DNA of 38,442 nt from Lederbergia sp. NSJ-179 (GTDB lineage: Bacteria > Bacillota > Bacilli > Bacillales > Bacillaceae_C). The stretch covers positions 1 to 38,442 of the forward strand of contig NZ_JALIFP010000039.1 in NCBI RefSeq assembly GCF_022867885.1, written 5' to 3'. Below are positions 23,184 through 31,286 of this stretch, one piece after another; within the stretch, counting starts at the first letter, position 1, and each line of letters begins with the position of its first letter. The notes under the pieces were generated by a model. That model was not told where the DNA came from and did not search any database. It worked only from the letters and a program-made list of their open reading frames with translations. Position numbers and translations under genes: made by a program.

Positions 23184-23363
23184 GGAGGGTTGTTAAAGAA
23201 TGGGGATTATTTGGATTAGATTGCGTTTTTCAACTTTATGCCGCTAATTTCATAGTGCGTAAAGTCTCTGCCTGTGTGCAGAGTAAACGGGATCAGTCTG
23301 CCCATTTTTAACAACCTTCATTTAGATAGGAGGAAAGGTGGATCTCTCTGCCTTTCTTTTTTT
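23184..23363 (+). promoter_or_regulatory. erm attenuator: alternative hairpins and intrinsic terminator
   Basis: Visible pairings are GGTTGTTAA (23188-23196) and AATGGG (23199-23204) with TTAACAACC (23308-23316) and CCCATT (23301-23306); ACTTTATGC (23233-23241) with GCGTAAAGT (23257-23265); CTCTGC (23266-23271) with GCAGAG (23278-23283); and GCAGA with TCTGC (23297-23301) just before CCATTTTT. GAAAGG (23333-23338) pairs with CCTTTC (23351-23356) followed by seven T, a strong intrinsic terminator. Several stems are mutually exclusive. This fits transcription attenuation as known for ermK. A further hairpin, AATCACAG / CTGTGATT near 23536-23560, precedes the erm ribosome site. Confidence 0.7.
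23200..23247 (+). CDS. Erm leader peptide (macrolide stalling peptide)
   Basis: ATG 23200 after AGGAGGG (10 bases) encodes 15 residues: MGIIWIRLRFSTLCR. The core RLRFSTL closely resembles the ErmD/ErmK leader (known peptide MTHSMRLRFPTLNQ), in which ribosomes carrying a macrolide stall at the Arg-x-Arg (+x+) motif. Codons 11-15 form the 5' arm of the first attenuator hairpin, so a stalled ribosome would open it. This is the classic arrangement for drug-induced erm expression. The ATG itself lies in a long-range stem with 23301-23306. Confidence 0.85.
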   Translation: MGIIWIRLRFSTLCR

Positions 23364-23583
23364 ATGTCATTTTTTGCTGTAAAAAATGGAGTCATAAGAA
23401 TCAGAATTGTAACGAATTTAAAAATATTTTTTGAATTCCCTATTTCTTTTCGCTTTTATGTTAAAGGTTATGTGCAACGGTCATTTTTACATTTACACCC
23501 TTATAAATAAATGAGGGCTTCTTCCCTTTACTCTAATCACAGGTGGTTGATCTGTGATTATTTATTTTGAAGGGATGAAAATG

Positions 23584-24447
23584 ATGACGAAAAAAATGCA
23601 TAAGTATAGCAACAAAAAATTAAGTCGTGGCGAACCTCCTAATTTCTTGGGACAACATTTTATCCATAATAAAAGATTGCTCAAAGAAATGGTCGGTCGC
23701 GCTGGACTATCCTCAGAAGATACGGTTTTAGAATTAGGGGCTGGAAAAGGAGCTTTAACAGCGGTATTAGCCGAGAAAGCAGGGAAAGTCTTAGCAGTGG
23801 AATATGATGGCAAACTTGTGGGTGTTCTCCAAAGGAAAATGGCTGATGTTCCCAATACGAAAATTATTCATCAAGACATTATGAACATTCATTTACCAAA
23901 AGAAAAATTTGTCGTTGTGTCCAATATTCCCTATTCGCTTACGACAGCTATTATGAAAAAGCTTTTGAATAACCCGACCAATAGTTTTCAGAGAGGCATT
24001 ATTGTTATGGAAAAAGGGGCAGCAAAGGGTTTTACGGCAAAACGCGTGAAGGATGCCTATGTATTAGCATGGCGAATGTCATTTGATATTTACTATCTAA
24101 AAGGAATTTCAAGAAACAATTTTGCGCCTCCACCCAAAGTAGACTCTGCGATGATTAAAATTATTCGAAAAAAGGAGCCGATCATTGCGCCTAAAGATTC
24201 CACTGCTTTCCTTGGACTGGCTGAATATGCTTTAAAAAAGCCGCAACTTCCGATTGAAATGGCTTTGCATGGTATCTTTACAGCTCCACAAATGAAGCAT
24301 TTACGCAGATTTTTAAACATAGATCATGGAACCCCAATAGGCACACTTAATGAAAGGCAATGGGGATTGATTTTTAAAACAATGGTGCAGTATGTCGGGC
24401 GCCCTTATTGGCCTAAAGTTAAAAATAGAAAAAAGAGACGTTTTTAG
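23584..24447 (+). CDS. erm: 23S rRNA (adenine-N6)-methyltransferase, ErmD type
   Basis: Dimethylates A2058 of 23S rRNA and so gives resistance to macrolides, lincosamides and streptogramin B. Residues 16-28 carry the family opening ([14 protein letters not shown]), 49-56 the SAM site LELGAGKG, 72-74 VEYD, 95-98 IHQD and 114-117 the catalytic [28 protein letters not shown] and the C-terminal QYV-WP-KRK pattern match ErmD/ErmK/Erm34 proteins closely. ATG 23584 ([12 protein letters not shown]) gives 287 residues, the ErmD length, with GAAGGG 9 bases upstream; upstream in-frame starts overlap that site. Expression is probably induced through the leader at 23169-23363. It appears to be a chromosomal Erm with many differences from the listed ones I remember; the percentage is not known to me. 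Confidence 0.93.
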   Translation: MTKKMHKYSNKKLSRGEPPNFLGQHFIHNKRLLKEMVGRAGLSSEDTVLELGAGKGALTAVLAEKAGKVLAVEYDGKLVGVLQRKMADVPNTKIIHQDIMNIHLPKEKFVVVSNIPYSLTTAIMKKLLNNPTNSFQRGIIVMEKGAAKGFTAKRVKDAYVLAWRMSFDIYYLKGISRNNFAPPPKVDSAMIKIIRKKEPIIAPKDSTAFLGLAEYALKKPQLPIEMALHGIFTAPQMKHLRRFLNIDHGTPIGTLNERQWGLIFKTMVQYVGRPYWPKVKNRKKRRF

Positions 24448-24499
24448 GGATTTGCTGCTATCTTTATTCGTGATATAAACCATTATATCCATCTATTTT

Positions 24500-24528
24500 T
24501 TGCAAAGGGAGGCAGAAAATGTTATAAT
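24500..24528 (+). promoter_or_regulatory. Strong SigA promoter of the ABC-F leader
   Basis: TTGCAA (24500-24505), 17-base spacer, TATAAT (24523-24528), with TGT forming a TGn extension. Transcription would start near 24535, giving a leader of about 455 bases. Confidence 0.8.
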
Positions 24529-24570
24529 AAAATCATTATTTTATTTGGACAGAAGGAGGGAGCTTTATCC

Positions 24571-24609
24571 ATGTTATTATCTGCTGTGCGTCAACTTGTT
24601 TGTGCTTGA
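24571..24609 (+). CDS. Leader peptide of the ABC-F gene
   Basis: ATG 24571 with AAGGAGGG at 24553-24560 encodes the 12-residue peptide MLLSAVRQLVCA. The last codons (CAACTTGTTTGTGCTTG, 24591-24608) can pair with CAAGCCAAACACAAGTTG (24637-24655). GGGATACGTATGCCC followed by TTTTTT (24614-24636) lies between them and looks like a terminator. A translated short frame woven into alternative hairpins is the usual antibiotic-sensing layout in ABC-F leaders. The peptide itself is not one I recognise. Confidence 0.6.
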   Translation: MLLSAVRQLVCA

Positions 24610-24622
24610 GGACGGGATACGT

Positions 24623-24876
24623 ATGCCCTTTTTTAACCAAGCCAAACACAAGTTGCGAACAGAGCGTGTTCAAAAAGGAGGATAAAAAGGACCAAGAAGT
24701 TCGAGGCGGCGCAGTTTCGAGCAGCGGAATGTATGCTTTTAAATACATGAGCAGCGGAGAAACAAGCCAACGAAGAAATTCGCAGTGTCATTTTTACCGG
24801 ACTTTTTGAACATCTTCGAACAGCGGATAAAACACCTGAAAGCTTTCTCTTCTATTGGATAAAGCCGTCTTATTGA
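24623..24876 (+). pseudogene. Degenerate small coding region in the ABC-F leader
   Basis: ATG 24623 opens MPFFNQAKHKLRTERVQKGG (20 residues, stop at 24685). In the next frame the text continues protein-like: RTKKFEAAQFRAAECMLLNT, a TGA, AAEKQANEEIRSVIFTGLFE followed by HLRTADKTPESFLFYWIKPSY and a stop at 24876. With one frameshift and one stop repaired this would be a helical protein of about 85 residues. It is either a dead gene or an overlapping series of leader frames. I do not recognise the family. Confidence 0.45.
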
Positions 24877-24895
24877 GGCGGCCTTCATAGATGCT

Positions 24896-24927
24896 GGCAG
24901 GGCGGATATCTCGCTCTGCCCTTTTTT
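24896..24927 (+). terminator. Attenuator-type terminator before the ABC-F gene
   Basis: GGCAG-GCG pairs with CGC-CTGCC across GATATCT-like loop sequence, followed by TTTTTT (24922-24927). Another stem, GCCGTCT/AGGCGGC, lies just upstream (about 24864-24882). It sits between the ABC-F promoter and gene, so it must be read through for expression. Confidence 0.8.
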
Positions 24928-24991
24928 ATTCTTTAATAATAGGGAATTTCTGCTTCTCTCTTGTGTTTGGCAATTTAAGGAGAGAATAATG

Positions 24992-26536
24992 ATGAGTATT
25001 TTAGAAGTGAATGAATTAACCCATAGCTATGGAGATAAAATTGTTTTACGTGATGTATCCTTTCGAATGTTAAAGGGAGAACATATTGGCCTTGTCGGTG
25101 CGAATGGAGCCGGAAAGTCAACTTTATTCAAGATTATAACCGGTCAATTGTTACCTGACTCAGGGAAAATTATTTGGCAGCCAACTGCCAAAAGAGGAAA
25201 TTTAGAACAGCATATTCAATTAACGGCTGGCGAAAGCTTGCGGACCTATTTGCAAGGTGCCTTTCAAGATTTATTTGCAGCAGAACAGGAAATGATCTCT
25301 CTGACAGAACAAATGGCCAACGAGACGGAAGAACAGCTTGATAAGCTATTGAATAAATACAGTCGATTGCAGACAAAATTAGAACAGGAAGACTTCTATG
25401 GCATTGATGCAAAAATTGAAGAGGTTGCGGCAGGTTTAGGGTTGACCTCACTTGGATTGGATACAGATGTCGATAATCTTAGCGGTGGTCAGCGAACGAA
25501 ACTGTTACTGGCAAAATTACTATTGTCAAAGCCAGACGTACTTTTGCTTGATGAACCGACAAATTATTTGGATACCGCCCATATTGCGTGGTTGGAGAAC
25601 TATTTAAAGGACTATCCCCATGCGTTTATGCTTATTTCACATGATACAGCTTTCATGAATGCGGTCGTCAATGTTATCTATCATTTAGAGCATAAACAGC
25701 TCACCCGTTATACGGGAAACTATAAACAATTTACAAAGGCGTATGAGCTGCGGAAACAACAAATTCACCAGCAATATGAGCGACAGCAAGAGGAAATTCA
25801 AAAATTAGAAACCTATGTACAAAAGAATAAAGCGAGAGCTTCTACAGCGAAGCAAGCAAAAAGCCGAGAAAAGAAACTGGAAAAAATGACACGCATAGAA
25901 AAGCCCAGTGCTCCTCCGCAACCGGTGTTTTCCTTTTCCGTGTCTGAACAGCCAGTAAGATTTATGCTCGAAGCCACTGACCTTGATATTGGTTATACCC
26001 GAGCCCTGTTTTCTTCTGTTCACTTAAAACTGGAACGTGGAGAAAAAGTTGCCCTTATTGGCCATAATGGGATTGGGAAAACCACCACCTTGAAAACGTT
26101 GTTAGGAGAATTACCAGCACTGCGTGGGTCTGTGTCACTTGGGGACCGCGTAAAACCTGCCTACTTTTCTCAGGAATCCCGGATTGCCGGAAAACAAACG
26201 GCATTGGAAGAAATATGGTCTGATTTTCCTGATTTAACGCAAAAAGAAGTGCGAACTAAGCTAGCTAGGTGTGGATTAAAGACAGAACATATTTTTCAAC
26301 CCCTAGCGTCTTTAAGTGGCGGCGAGCAAACCAAAGTACGTTTATGTAAACTCCAGCTTGCCGAAAGTAATTTGCTTGTATTGGATGAACCCACCAACCA
26401 TTTGGATACGATCACAAAAGCTGCGCTCCAAAATGCCTTGCGTGATTATCAAGGAACCATTATTCTTGTCTCCCATGAACCAGAATTTTATCAGGATTGG
26501 GTGACACAAGTATGGGATATGGAGTCATGGACTTAG
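24992..26536 (+). CDS. ABC-F family ATPase, YfmM-like
   Basis: A soluble protein of 514 residues with two ABC domains and no membrane part; ABC-F proteins act on the ribosome, and some protect it from antibiotics. Domain 1 (about 3-250) has GANGAGKST, LSGGQRTK and LLLDEPTNYLD. The interdomain linker follows (about 240-310, rich in Gln, Lys and Arg: QQIHQQYERQQEEIQKLETY). Domain 2 has GHNGIGKTT, LSGGEQTK and LVLDEPTNHLD. Sequence and length fit the YfmM group. ATG 24992 (MSILEV) is preferred over 24989, 7-8 bases after AAGGAGAG, and agrees with YfmM. Its attenuated leader and its position behind erm suggest that it responds to ribosome-targeting drugs. Protection as opposed to a housekeeping translation role is inference. 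Confidence 0.9.
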   Translation: MSILEVNELTHSYGDKIVLRDVSFRMLKGEHIGLVGANGAGKSTLFKIITGQLLPDSGKIIWQPTAKRGNLEQHIQLTAGESLRTYLQGAFQDLFAAEQEMISLTEQMANETEEQLDKLLNKYSRLQTKLEQEDFYGIDAKIEEVAAGLGLTSLGLDTDVDNLSGGQRTKLLLAKLLLSKPDVLLLDEPTNYLDTAHIAWLENYLKDYPHAFMLISHDTAFMNAVVNVIYHLEHKQLTRYTGNYKQFTKAYELRKQQIHQQYERQQEEIQKLETYVQKNKARASTAKQAKSREKKLEKMTRIEKPSAPPQPVFSFSVSEQPVRFMLEATDLDIGYTRALFSSVHLKLERGEKVALIGHNGIGKTTTLKTLLGELPALRGSVSLGDRVKPAYFSQESRIAGKQTALEEIWSDFPDLTQKEVRTKLARCGLKTEHIFQPLASLSGGEQTKVRLCKLQLAESNLLVLDEPTNHLDTITKAALQNALRDYQGTIILVSHEPEFYQDWVTQVWDMESWT

Positions 26537-26544
26537 TATCCTTC

Positions 26545-26575
26545 AGGGCATGATTTTAGATCATGCCCTGTTTTC
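26545..26575. terminator. Intrinsic terminator between convergent genes
   Basis: AGGGCATGAT (26545-26554) pairs exactly with ATCATGCCCT (26560-26569), followed by GTTTTC. It ends the ABC-F transcript; it may also serve gntK from the other side. Confidence 0.88.
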
Positions 26576-26687
26576 ATATGATCAAGGCCTGTAAAGGACG
26601 GCAGATTTATTATGCAAGGAAGCTGTTTTATTCTTCTAGCATTTTCTGTCTTCTCCAATCATGATGTCATTTACATGTTGTGTTCAT

Positions 26688-28235
26688 TTAGTTCTTGAAT
26701 GAAGATTGATATTGAACAATTTTTTCATATTCCTGCATTAATGTTCGAGATATACTGATAAAAATAGGCATTAATTGTTGATATGCTTTCGTATGGGAAG
26801 GATCTGGAAAATGCTTATGGGTGGTTCCGATTAAATCTTCCACAACCTCAAAAGAATCAATTTTCCCTAATGCATATAGTCCTAGGAGACAAGCCCCAAG
26901 ACAAGACGATTCATGACTTTCTGGGACGATCACTTCCCGGTCAAATATATCTGCTAACATTTGCCGCCACAAGGCTGATTTGGCAAACCCACCAGTTGCC
27001 TTTAATGAGGTGACAGGTTCATCCATTACTTCGATTAACGCTAAAAACACCGAATATAAATTAAAGATAACCCCTTCCAAAGCCGCTCTAATCATATGTT
27101 CCTTTTTATGACTTAAGGTTAACCCAATAAATGATCCTCGCACATTCGCATTCCATAATGGGGCTCTCTCCCCTGATAAAAATGGATGGAATAATAAACC
27201 ATTAGCACCAGGTTGAACTTGGCTTGCTATTTGAGTAAGGACATCATAGGGATCTATTCCTAAACGTTTCGCTGTTTCCACTTCACTTGCAGCTAGTTCA
27301 TCCCGTATCCAGCGAAAGATCATGCCCCCATTATTAACGGGTCCGCCAATCACCCAATGGTCCTCTGTGAGCGCATAACAAAAGATCCGTCCTTTTGGAT
27401 CTGTTTGTGGTTTTGAAATAACCGTACGGATCGCTCCACTCGTACCGATAGTGACAGCTACTTCTCCTTTTTTTATCGCACCGACGCCAATATTGGATAA
27501 AACGCCATCACTTGCACCGATCACAAATTTTGTTTCTGGCAAAATTCCCATCTTTTCCGCATAATGCGGGTCACAACCAGACACCATTTCCTTCGTTGAG
27601 ACTAGCCGTGATAATTTCTCTTCTGAAATCCCCGCCACTGCTAATGCTTCATTGTCCCAATCTAGTGACGCTAGATTCATCATTCCCGTGCATGAAGCAA
27701 TCGAATAATCGACGATATATTGATGAAAAAGTTGATAGAAAACATATTCTTTGATTCCGATATACTTTTTCGTTTTACGAGAAATTTCAGGGCGGTCATG
27801 TTCAAGCCAAGTAATTTTGCAAAGCGGTGACATAGGGTGTATCGGTGTACCGGTTCTTAGATATATTTCATGACCATTCCAGTCCTCTTTTATCTTATTT
27901 ACCCACTTTATACTTCGATTATCAGCCCAAGTGATGCAGTTTGTTAGCGGTTGATTATTTTCATCCATCGCTATTACACTGTGCATGGCACTACTGAAAG
28001 AAATAAAAGATAAATGTTTCGGATCTATTTCTGATTTTTTCATGACGTTACCAATGGATAATAGGACCGCCTCAAAAATTTCTTCTGGATCTTGTTCGGC
28101 TGTATCACTATCAGGCGTATACAACTCATACCCATTGTTTTCAATCGCTAGTATTTCACCTGTTTCCCGATACAATACGGCTTTTGTACTCGTTGTGCCA
28201 ATGTCCAGACCTAACATATATTTATTTTTATTCAT
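26688..28235 (-). CDS. gntK: Gluconate kinase (FGGY family)
   Basis: Phosphorylates D-gluconate to 6-phosphogluconate in the cytoplasm. The protein has 515 residues, normal length. FGGY features: YMLGLDIGTTSTKAVLY phosphate loop, the substrate region SAMHSV and TWADNRS, IGASDGVLSNIGVGA, VTIGTSGAIR, FLSGERAPLWNANVRGSFIGL and the C-terminal ATGGFAKS with LGACLLGL. These match Bacillus GntK rather than xylulo- or glycerol kinases. The B. subtilis gntR, gntP and gntZ genes are not next to it, so it is an isolated gluconate kinase or part of a dispersed regulon. A TATAAT-like -10 lies at 28338-28333 on the minus strand; no GntR operator was recognised. Confidence 0.92.
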   Translation of the reverse strand: MNKNKYMLGLDIGTTSTKAVLYRETGEILAIENNGYELYTPDSDTAEQDPEEIFEAVLLSIGNVMKKSEIDPKHLSFISFSSAMHSVIAMDENNQPLTNCITWADNRSIKWVNKIKEDWNGHEIYLRTGTPIHPMSPLCKITWLEHDRPEISRKTKKYIGIKEYVFYQLFHQYIVDYSIASCTGMMNLASLDWDNEALAVAGISEEKLSRLVSTKEMVSGCDPHYAEKMGILPETKFVIGASDGVLSNIGVGAIKKGEVAVTIGTSGAIRTVISKPQTDPKGRIFCYALTEDHWVIGGPVNNGGMIFRWIRDELAASEVETAKRLGIDPYDVLTQIASQVQPGANGLLFHPFLSGERAPLWNANVRGSFIGLTLSHKKEHMIRAALEGVIFNLYSVFLALIEVMDEPVTSLKATGGFAKSALWRQMLADIFDREVIVPESHESSCLGACLLGLYALGKIDSFEVVEDLIGTTHKHFPDPSHTKAYQQLMPIFISISRTLMQEYEKIVQYQSSFKN

Positions 28236-28488
28236 GATACAAACCCGCTTTCTTTAAAAAAATGGGATTATTCCAAAAACCATCTGAGTTTTTGTGTACA
28301 TCACTAAAATTTTTATAAAACCCCTGTAATTTATTATACTATGTAATAGGCAAAATACTACCGTTTGTTTTTACTTTACTACATTTTTATTTTTAACTAT
28401 TTTTGTTTTGTTTTCTTTATATGTGTTTCATACTTCTAAATATCTAGTATTCTTCTAACAAAATATGTTTGATCCTTTTTATCACTGA

Positions 28489-29304
28489 TTAGATGGCGGC
28501 TTGAAACAATTCTATTGGGATAAAAAGACCGACCTTTCCATATTCTTGAAGCTCCATCGTTGCAAAAATGACACCTACTACCTGCCCCTCTTCATTGAGG
28601 ACAGGACTACCGCTATTTCCTCGATAAACTGGAGCCTTGATCATCACCACTTCATCTTCCCAATCTGCTAATTTTACAGAATCTATGATTTTCCCTTCAT
28701 TCACAATCCCATGAAAGCGAAGGGGGCTCCCAATGAAATAAACGGGATCATCCTTATGCCATGTCGGTTGCTCGGCAAGTTTTAAATATGGTACTTGTTC
28801 CGCATCAATTTTTAATAATGCGAGATCAATGGCTGGATAGGTTTCTACAACCTTCGCTTTGAAAATGCCATCTTCTGGGAAGGCAACGGTTACTTCTTCA
28901 TGTCCTTCAATAACATGATGATTTGTAAGGATATTTCCATCACTTGAAATGGAAAATCCTGTTCCTTTACTTTCATCGGTTGTAATCGTGACAACCGACT
29001 TTTTATAGAACTGAATATCTTCGTCTTTTGATAATTTTGCCGATACTTTTAAAAATTCAATCGCAGGAATAGAATACGTTTGAAAGAAGAACGAAAATGT
29101 GCTGAATAAGAAAACCATCGATATAAGCCAAAAAGACCATCTAGGTATGCGTCGATTAGGCACTGGATTTACTTTTTCTTGTTCAGACTTCTGCCATGCC
29201 TCCTGCTGTGCTTCACGGACAAGCTCAGCCATTTCTTCCTCATCGATTTCTTCTATTAAATCACTGTCGGCACGATTCTGTTTGTTTTCTTTTTCCTCCC
29301 CCAT
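28489..29304 (-). CDS. Membrane-anchored trypsin-like serine protease (HtrA-like, no PDZ)
   Basis: A protein of 271 residues. Residues 1-50 are cytoplasmic and very acidic, about 55-75 form one membrane helix, and the trypsin-like domain lies outside. Catalytic residues: His130 in TNHHVIEG, Asp160 in AIDLALLK, Ser231 in RGNSGSPV. The short N-terminal strand GTGFSISSDG is typical of HtrA/DegP proteases. There is no C-terminal PDZ domain, so substrate choice and assembly must differ from HtrA. It lies 58 bases downstream of the AI-2E permease on the same strand and may be co-transcribed. A role in surface protein quality control is inferred from the family. Confidence 0.9.
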   Translation of the reverse strand: MGEEKENKQNRADSDLIEEIDEEEMAELVREAQQEAWQKSEQEKVNPVPNRRIPRWSFWLISMVFLFSTFSFFFQTYSIPAIEFLKVSAKLSKDEDIQFYKKSVVTITTDESKGTGFSISSDGNILTNHHVIEGHEEVTVAFPEDGIFKAKVVETYPAIDLALLKIDAEQVPYLKLAEQPTWHKDDPVYFIGSPLRFHGIVNEGKIIDSVKLADWEDEVVMIKAPVYRGNSGSPVLNEEGQVVGVIFATMELQEYGKVGLFIPIELFQAAI

Positions 29305-29362
29305 CTATCTCCACATCCTTATAGACACCTGCCTATTAAGCAGCATGGAATGCCGCTCTCCA

Positions 29363-30442
29363 TTAAACATCCTTTGTCGCTGCACTTTTTATTCGTATCC
29401 GTTGTTCGTAAATATTGTAGACGATGACCTTGAGAACAGCGTAGACCGGGATCGCAACAAGAATCCCAAGAAAACCAGCAATATTCCCAGCTGCCAAAAT
29501 GATCGTGATTACGGTGAGCGGGTGAATATCAAGGGTTTTTCCCATCACATTCGGAGTGATTAAGTTGCTGTCAATTTGCTGAGCAACTAAGGTAACGATA
29601 GCGACACCGATAACGAGCTTTGGCTCCTGCAAATAAGCAATAATAACCGCAGGTGTTACGGCAATCCATGGCCCGATAAAAGGAATCAGGTTCATGACCA
29701 AAGCAAAAATCGCGAGCAGTAAAGCATATTCCAGACCTAAAATCATATAGCCGATCCAAATCATTGTCGCCAAGATAGCACTAATTAAAAGCTGGCCTTG
29801 AATGTAGGAACGCAACACATTGTCAATGTCGCTCATGGTTTTCTGAATCCACCTACGGCGTTCTCCACTAAAGAGATTATAGATAATCGGTGCAAATTTT
29901 TCATGATCCTTCAACATGAAAATAAAAAAGAACGGTACCAGAATAAGCAGGAACATCGCTTGGAAAAAGGATTGCAAAAATTGGACAATCCACATTCCAA
30001 ATTTCATCGCAACCGATTGAAGTGAGTTTGCGGCGCTGTTGATGGAATCCTGTATGTTCTGTGGTAAATTGTTTTTTTGCTGCAATAGCATGTCTTTTAC
30101 TTCATTGATTTCATCTGCCAGGGCAGGAGCATTATTAATAAGCCTATTCACCTGCTCTGTGACAGGTGGTCCAATAATCGCAATAAACAGCCATAGAACC
30201 AATACAAGCCCCACCAAAATGATTAGAATACTCCCCCACCGCGGCACTTTCCGCTTTTCCAAAAAACGTTGTATCGGTTCGGTCATATAATAGAGCACAC
30301 CCCCTAGGAGCAAGGGCAGGATAATCGCTTTAATGATGATCACCACTGGTGTAAAAATAAAGCTGATTTCCATAAAATATTTAATAATTAAAATAGCTAA
30401 TAACAAGCCGACTCCGACTTGAAACCATAGCTTCTTCGTCAA
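29363..30442 (-). CDS. AI-2E family transporter (PerM-like membrane protein)
   Basis: An integral membrane protein of 359 residues with about eight helices: N-terminal pair LLLAILIIKYF and FTPVVIIIKAIILPLLLGG, a soluble helical stretch (about 95-150, PPVTEQVNRLINNAPALADE), then FFQAMFLLILVPFFFIFML, and the conserved family block QGQLLISAILATMIWIGYMILGL, ALVMNLIPFIGPWIAVTPAVI, GKTLDIHPLTVITIILAAG and IPVYAVLKVIV. B. subtilis has several of this family (YtvI, YdbI, YueF, YrrI); some export autoinducer-like compounds or sodium/lithium, most are unassigned. Followed by the membrane protease gene. Confidence 0.9.
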   Translation of the reverse strand: MTKKLWFQVGVGLLLAILIIKYFMEISFIFTPVVIIIKAIILPLLLGGVLYYMTEPIQRFLEKRKVPRWGSILIILVGLVLVLWLFIAIIGPPVTEQVNRLINNAPALADEINEVKDMLLQQKNNLPQNIQDSINSAANSLQSVAMKFGMWIVQFLQSFFQAMFLLILVPFFFIFMLKDHEKFAPIIYNLFSGERRRWIQKTMSDIDNVLRSYIQGQLLISAILATMIWIGYMILGLEYALLLAIFALVMNLIPFIGPWIAVTPAVIIAYLQEPKLVIGVAIVTLVAQQIDSNLITPNVMGKTLDIHPLTVITIILAAGNIAGFLGILVAIPVYAVLKVIVYNIYEQRIRIKSAATKDV

Positions 30443-30830
30443 ATTCTCTCGTCCTTTCGTATAAGTCGTAATAATTTAAGTATACGGTTTATTACGGGGC
30501 ATGTCGAAAGAAAGTTTCATGAATTTTTAATTTCAATATGCTGCCTGCCTAAAGTTCAGCAATCATACCCGAAGTTCGGCAATTCCATCCTTAAGTAAGT
30601 TCAGCAATACTACCCAAAAGTTCAACATTTCAGCCACGAAGTCCGCAATCTAACCTCAAAAGAAAGTTCAGCCATTTGACCCTGATTCCGATTTTTGCCA
30701 TTCGGTTTTGAGGTTGCCAAGTTCCATCTTTCTTTTACAAAAAAAAGGACAAATCGTCACGGTTCTTAATTAAACTCTTTATTCATACGTTAAATACGAG
30801 AATACAAAAATAATGAATTCGTACAAACTA
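30443..30830. repeat. Short-period direct repeat array (AAGTTCAGCAAT family)
   Basis: Six copies of AAGTTC-GCAAT followed by a variable A/C-rich tail begin at 30552, 30572, 30597, 30618, 30639 and 30664. Spacings are 20, 25, 21, 21 and 25 bases, close to two or two and a half helical turns. The array covers about 30552-30685 in the gap between the divergent AI-2E permease and small membrane protein genes. The rest of this 388-base gap is AT-rich, with no gene. The sequence is unlike the two 52-bp arrays. Confidence 0.75.
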
Positions 30831-30843
30831 AGGAGTGTGCAAC

Positions 30844-31113
30844 ATGAATAAGCAGCATAGTCAAATGTCGACAAGGGAGTTAAAATTATATATGGTCGGA
30901 TTTATTATCGTGATTAGTTTATTCATCGTTTCCATTATTTTTGGTCGTTTTACGACTCCTCTTATGCTTTTACGCTTACGTTTAGGGATGGTTGCAGCGG
31001 GATTCATCTATTTTTCAATTATATATATTTATTATGAGCGGGTTTCTAAGCTTCAAGCAAAAATGGATGATGTGATCATCATCCTGCTAAATGGAAAGGA
31101 ATTTAGGCGTTAG
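30844..31113 (+). CDS. Small two-helix membrane protein
   Basis: A protein of 89 residues. ATG 30844 (MNKQHSQMST) follows AAGGAGTG at 7 bases; a GTG three codons earlier overlaps this site. Residues about 16-37 (LYMVGFIIVISLFIVSIIFG) and about 43-66 (LRLGMVAAGFIYFSIIYIYY) are membrane helices, with Arg-rich LMLLRLRLG between and a charged C-terminus (ERVSKLQAKMDDVIIILLNG). I do not recognise a family. It stands alone behind the short-period repeat array. Confidence 0.7.
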   Translation: MNKQHSQMSTRELKLYMVGFIIVISLFIVSIIFGRFTTPLMLLRLRLGMVAAGFIYFSIIYIYYERVSKLQAKMDDVIIILLNGKEFRR

Positions 31114-31217
31114 GGTTCCTCGTCTCAACAAGGGCGTTTTTTAAATTGTCACAAATTTGCTACATATTCATAGGAGAGGCGCATTTTTTAATGTGGAAGG
31201 GCTCATAGGATGCGGAT

Positions 31218-31247
31218 GAGAACGGTAAAGATATGGGACCCGTTCTC
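31218..31247. terminator. Inverted repeat between convergent genes
   Basis: GAGAACGG (31218-31225) and CCGTTCTC (31240-31247) form an 8-bp stem that can be extended. No clear T run on either side, so it is a weak terminator candidate for the convergent small membrane protein and selO genes. Confidence 0.4.
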
Positions 31248-31286
31248 ACCCGCTCCAAGGAGTTTAATTTGTAGAGTCATTATTGA

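Noticed and set aside
23274-23510. Plus-strand frames of 60-78 codons in the erm leader
   Set aside because: They cross the attenuator hairpins and terminator; only the 15-codon leader at 23200 has a ribosome site and a known motif.
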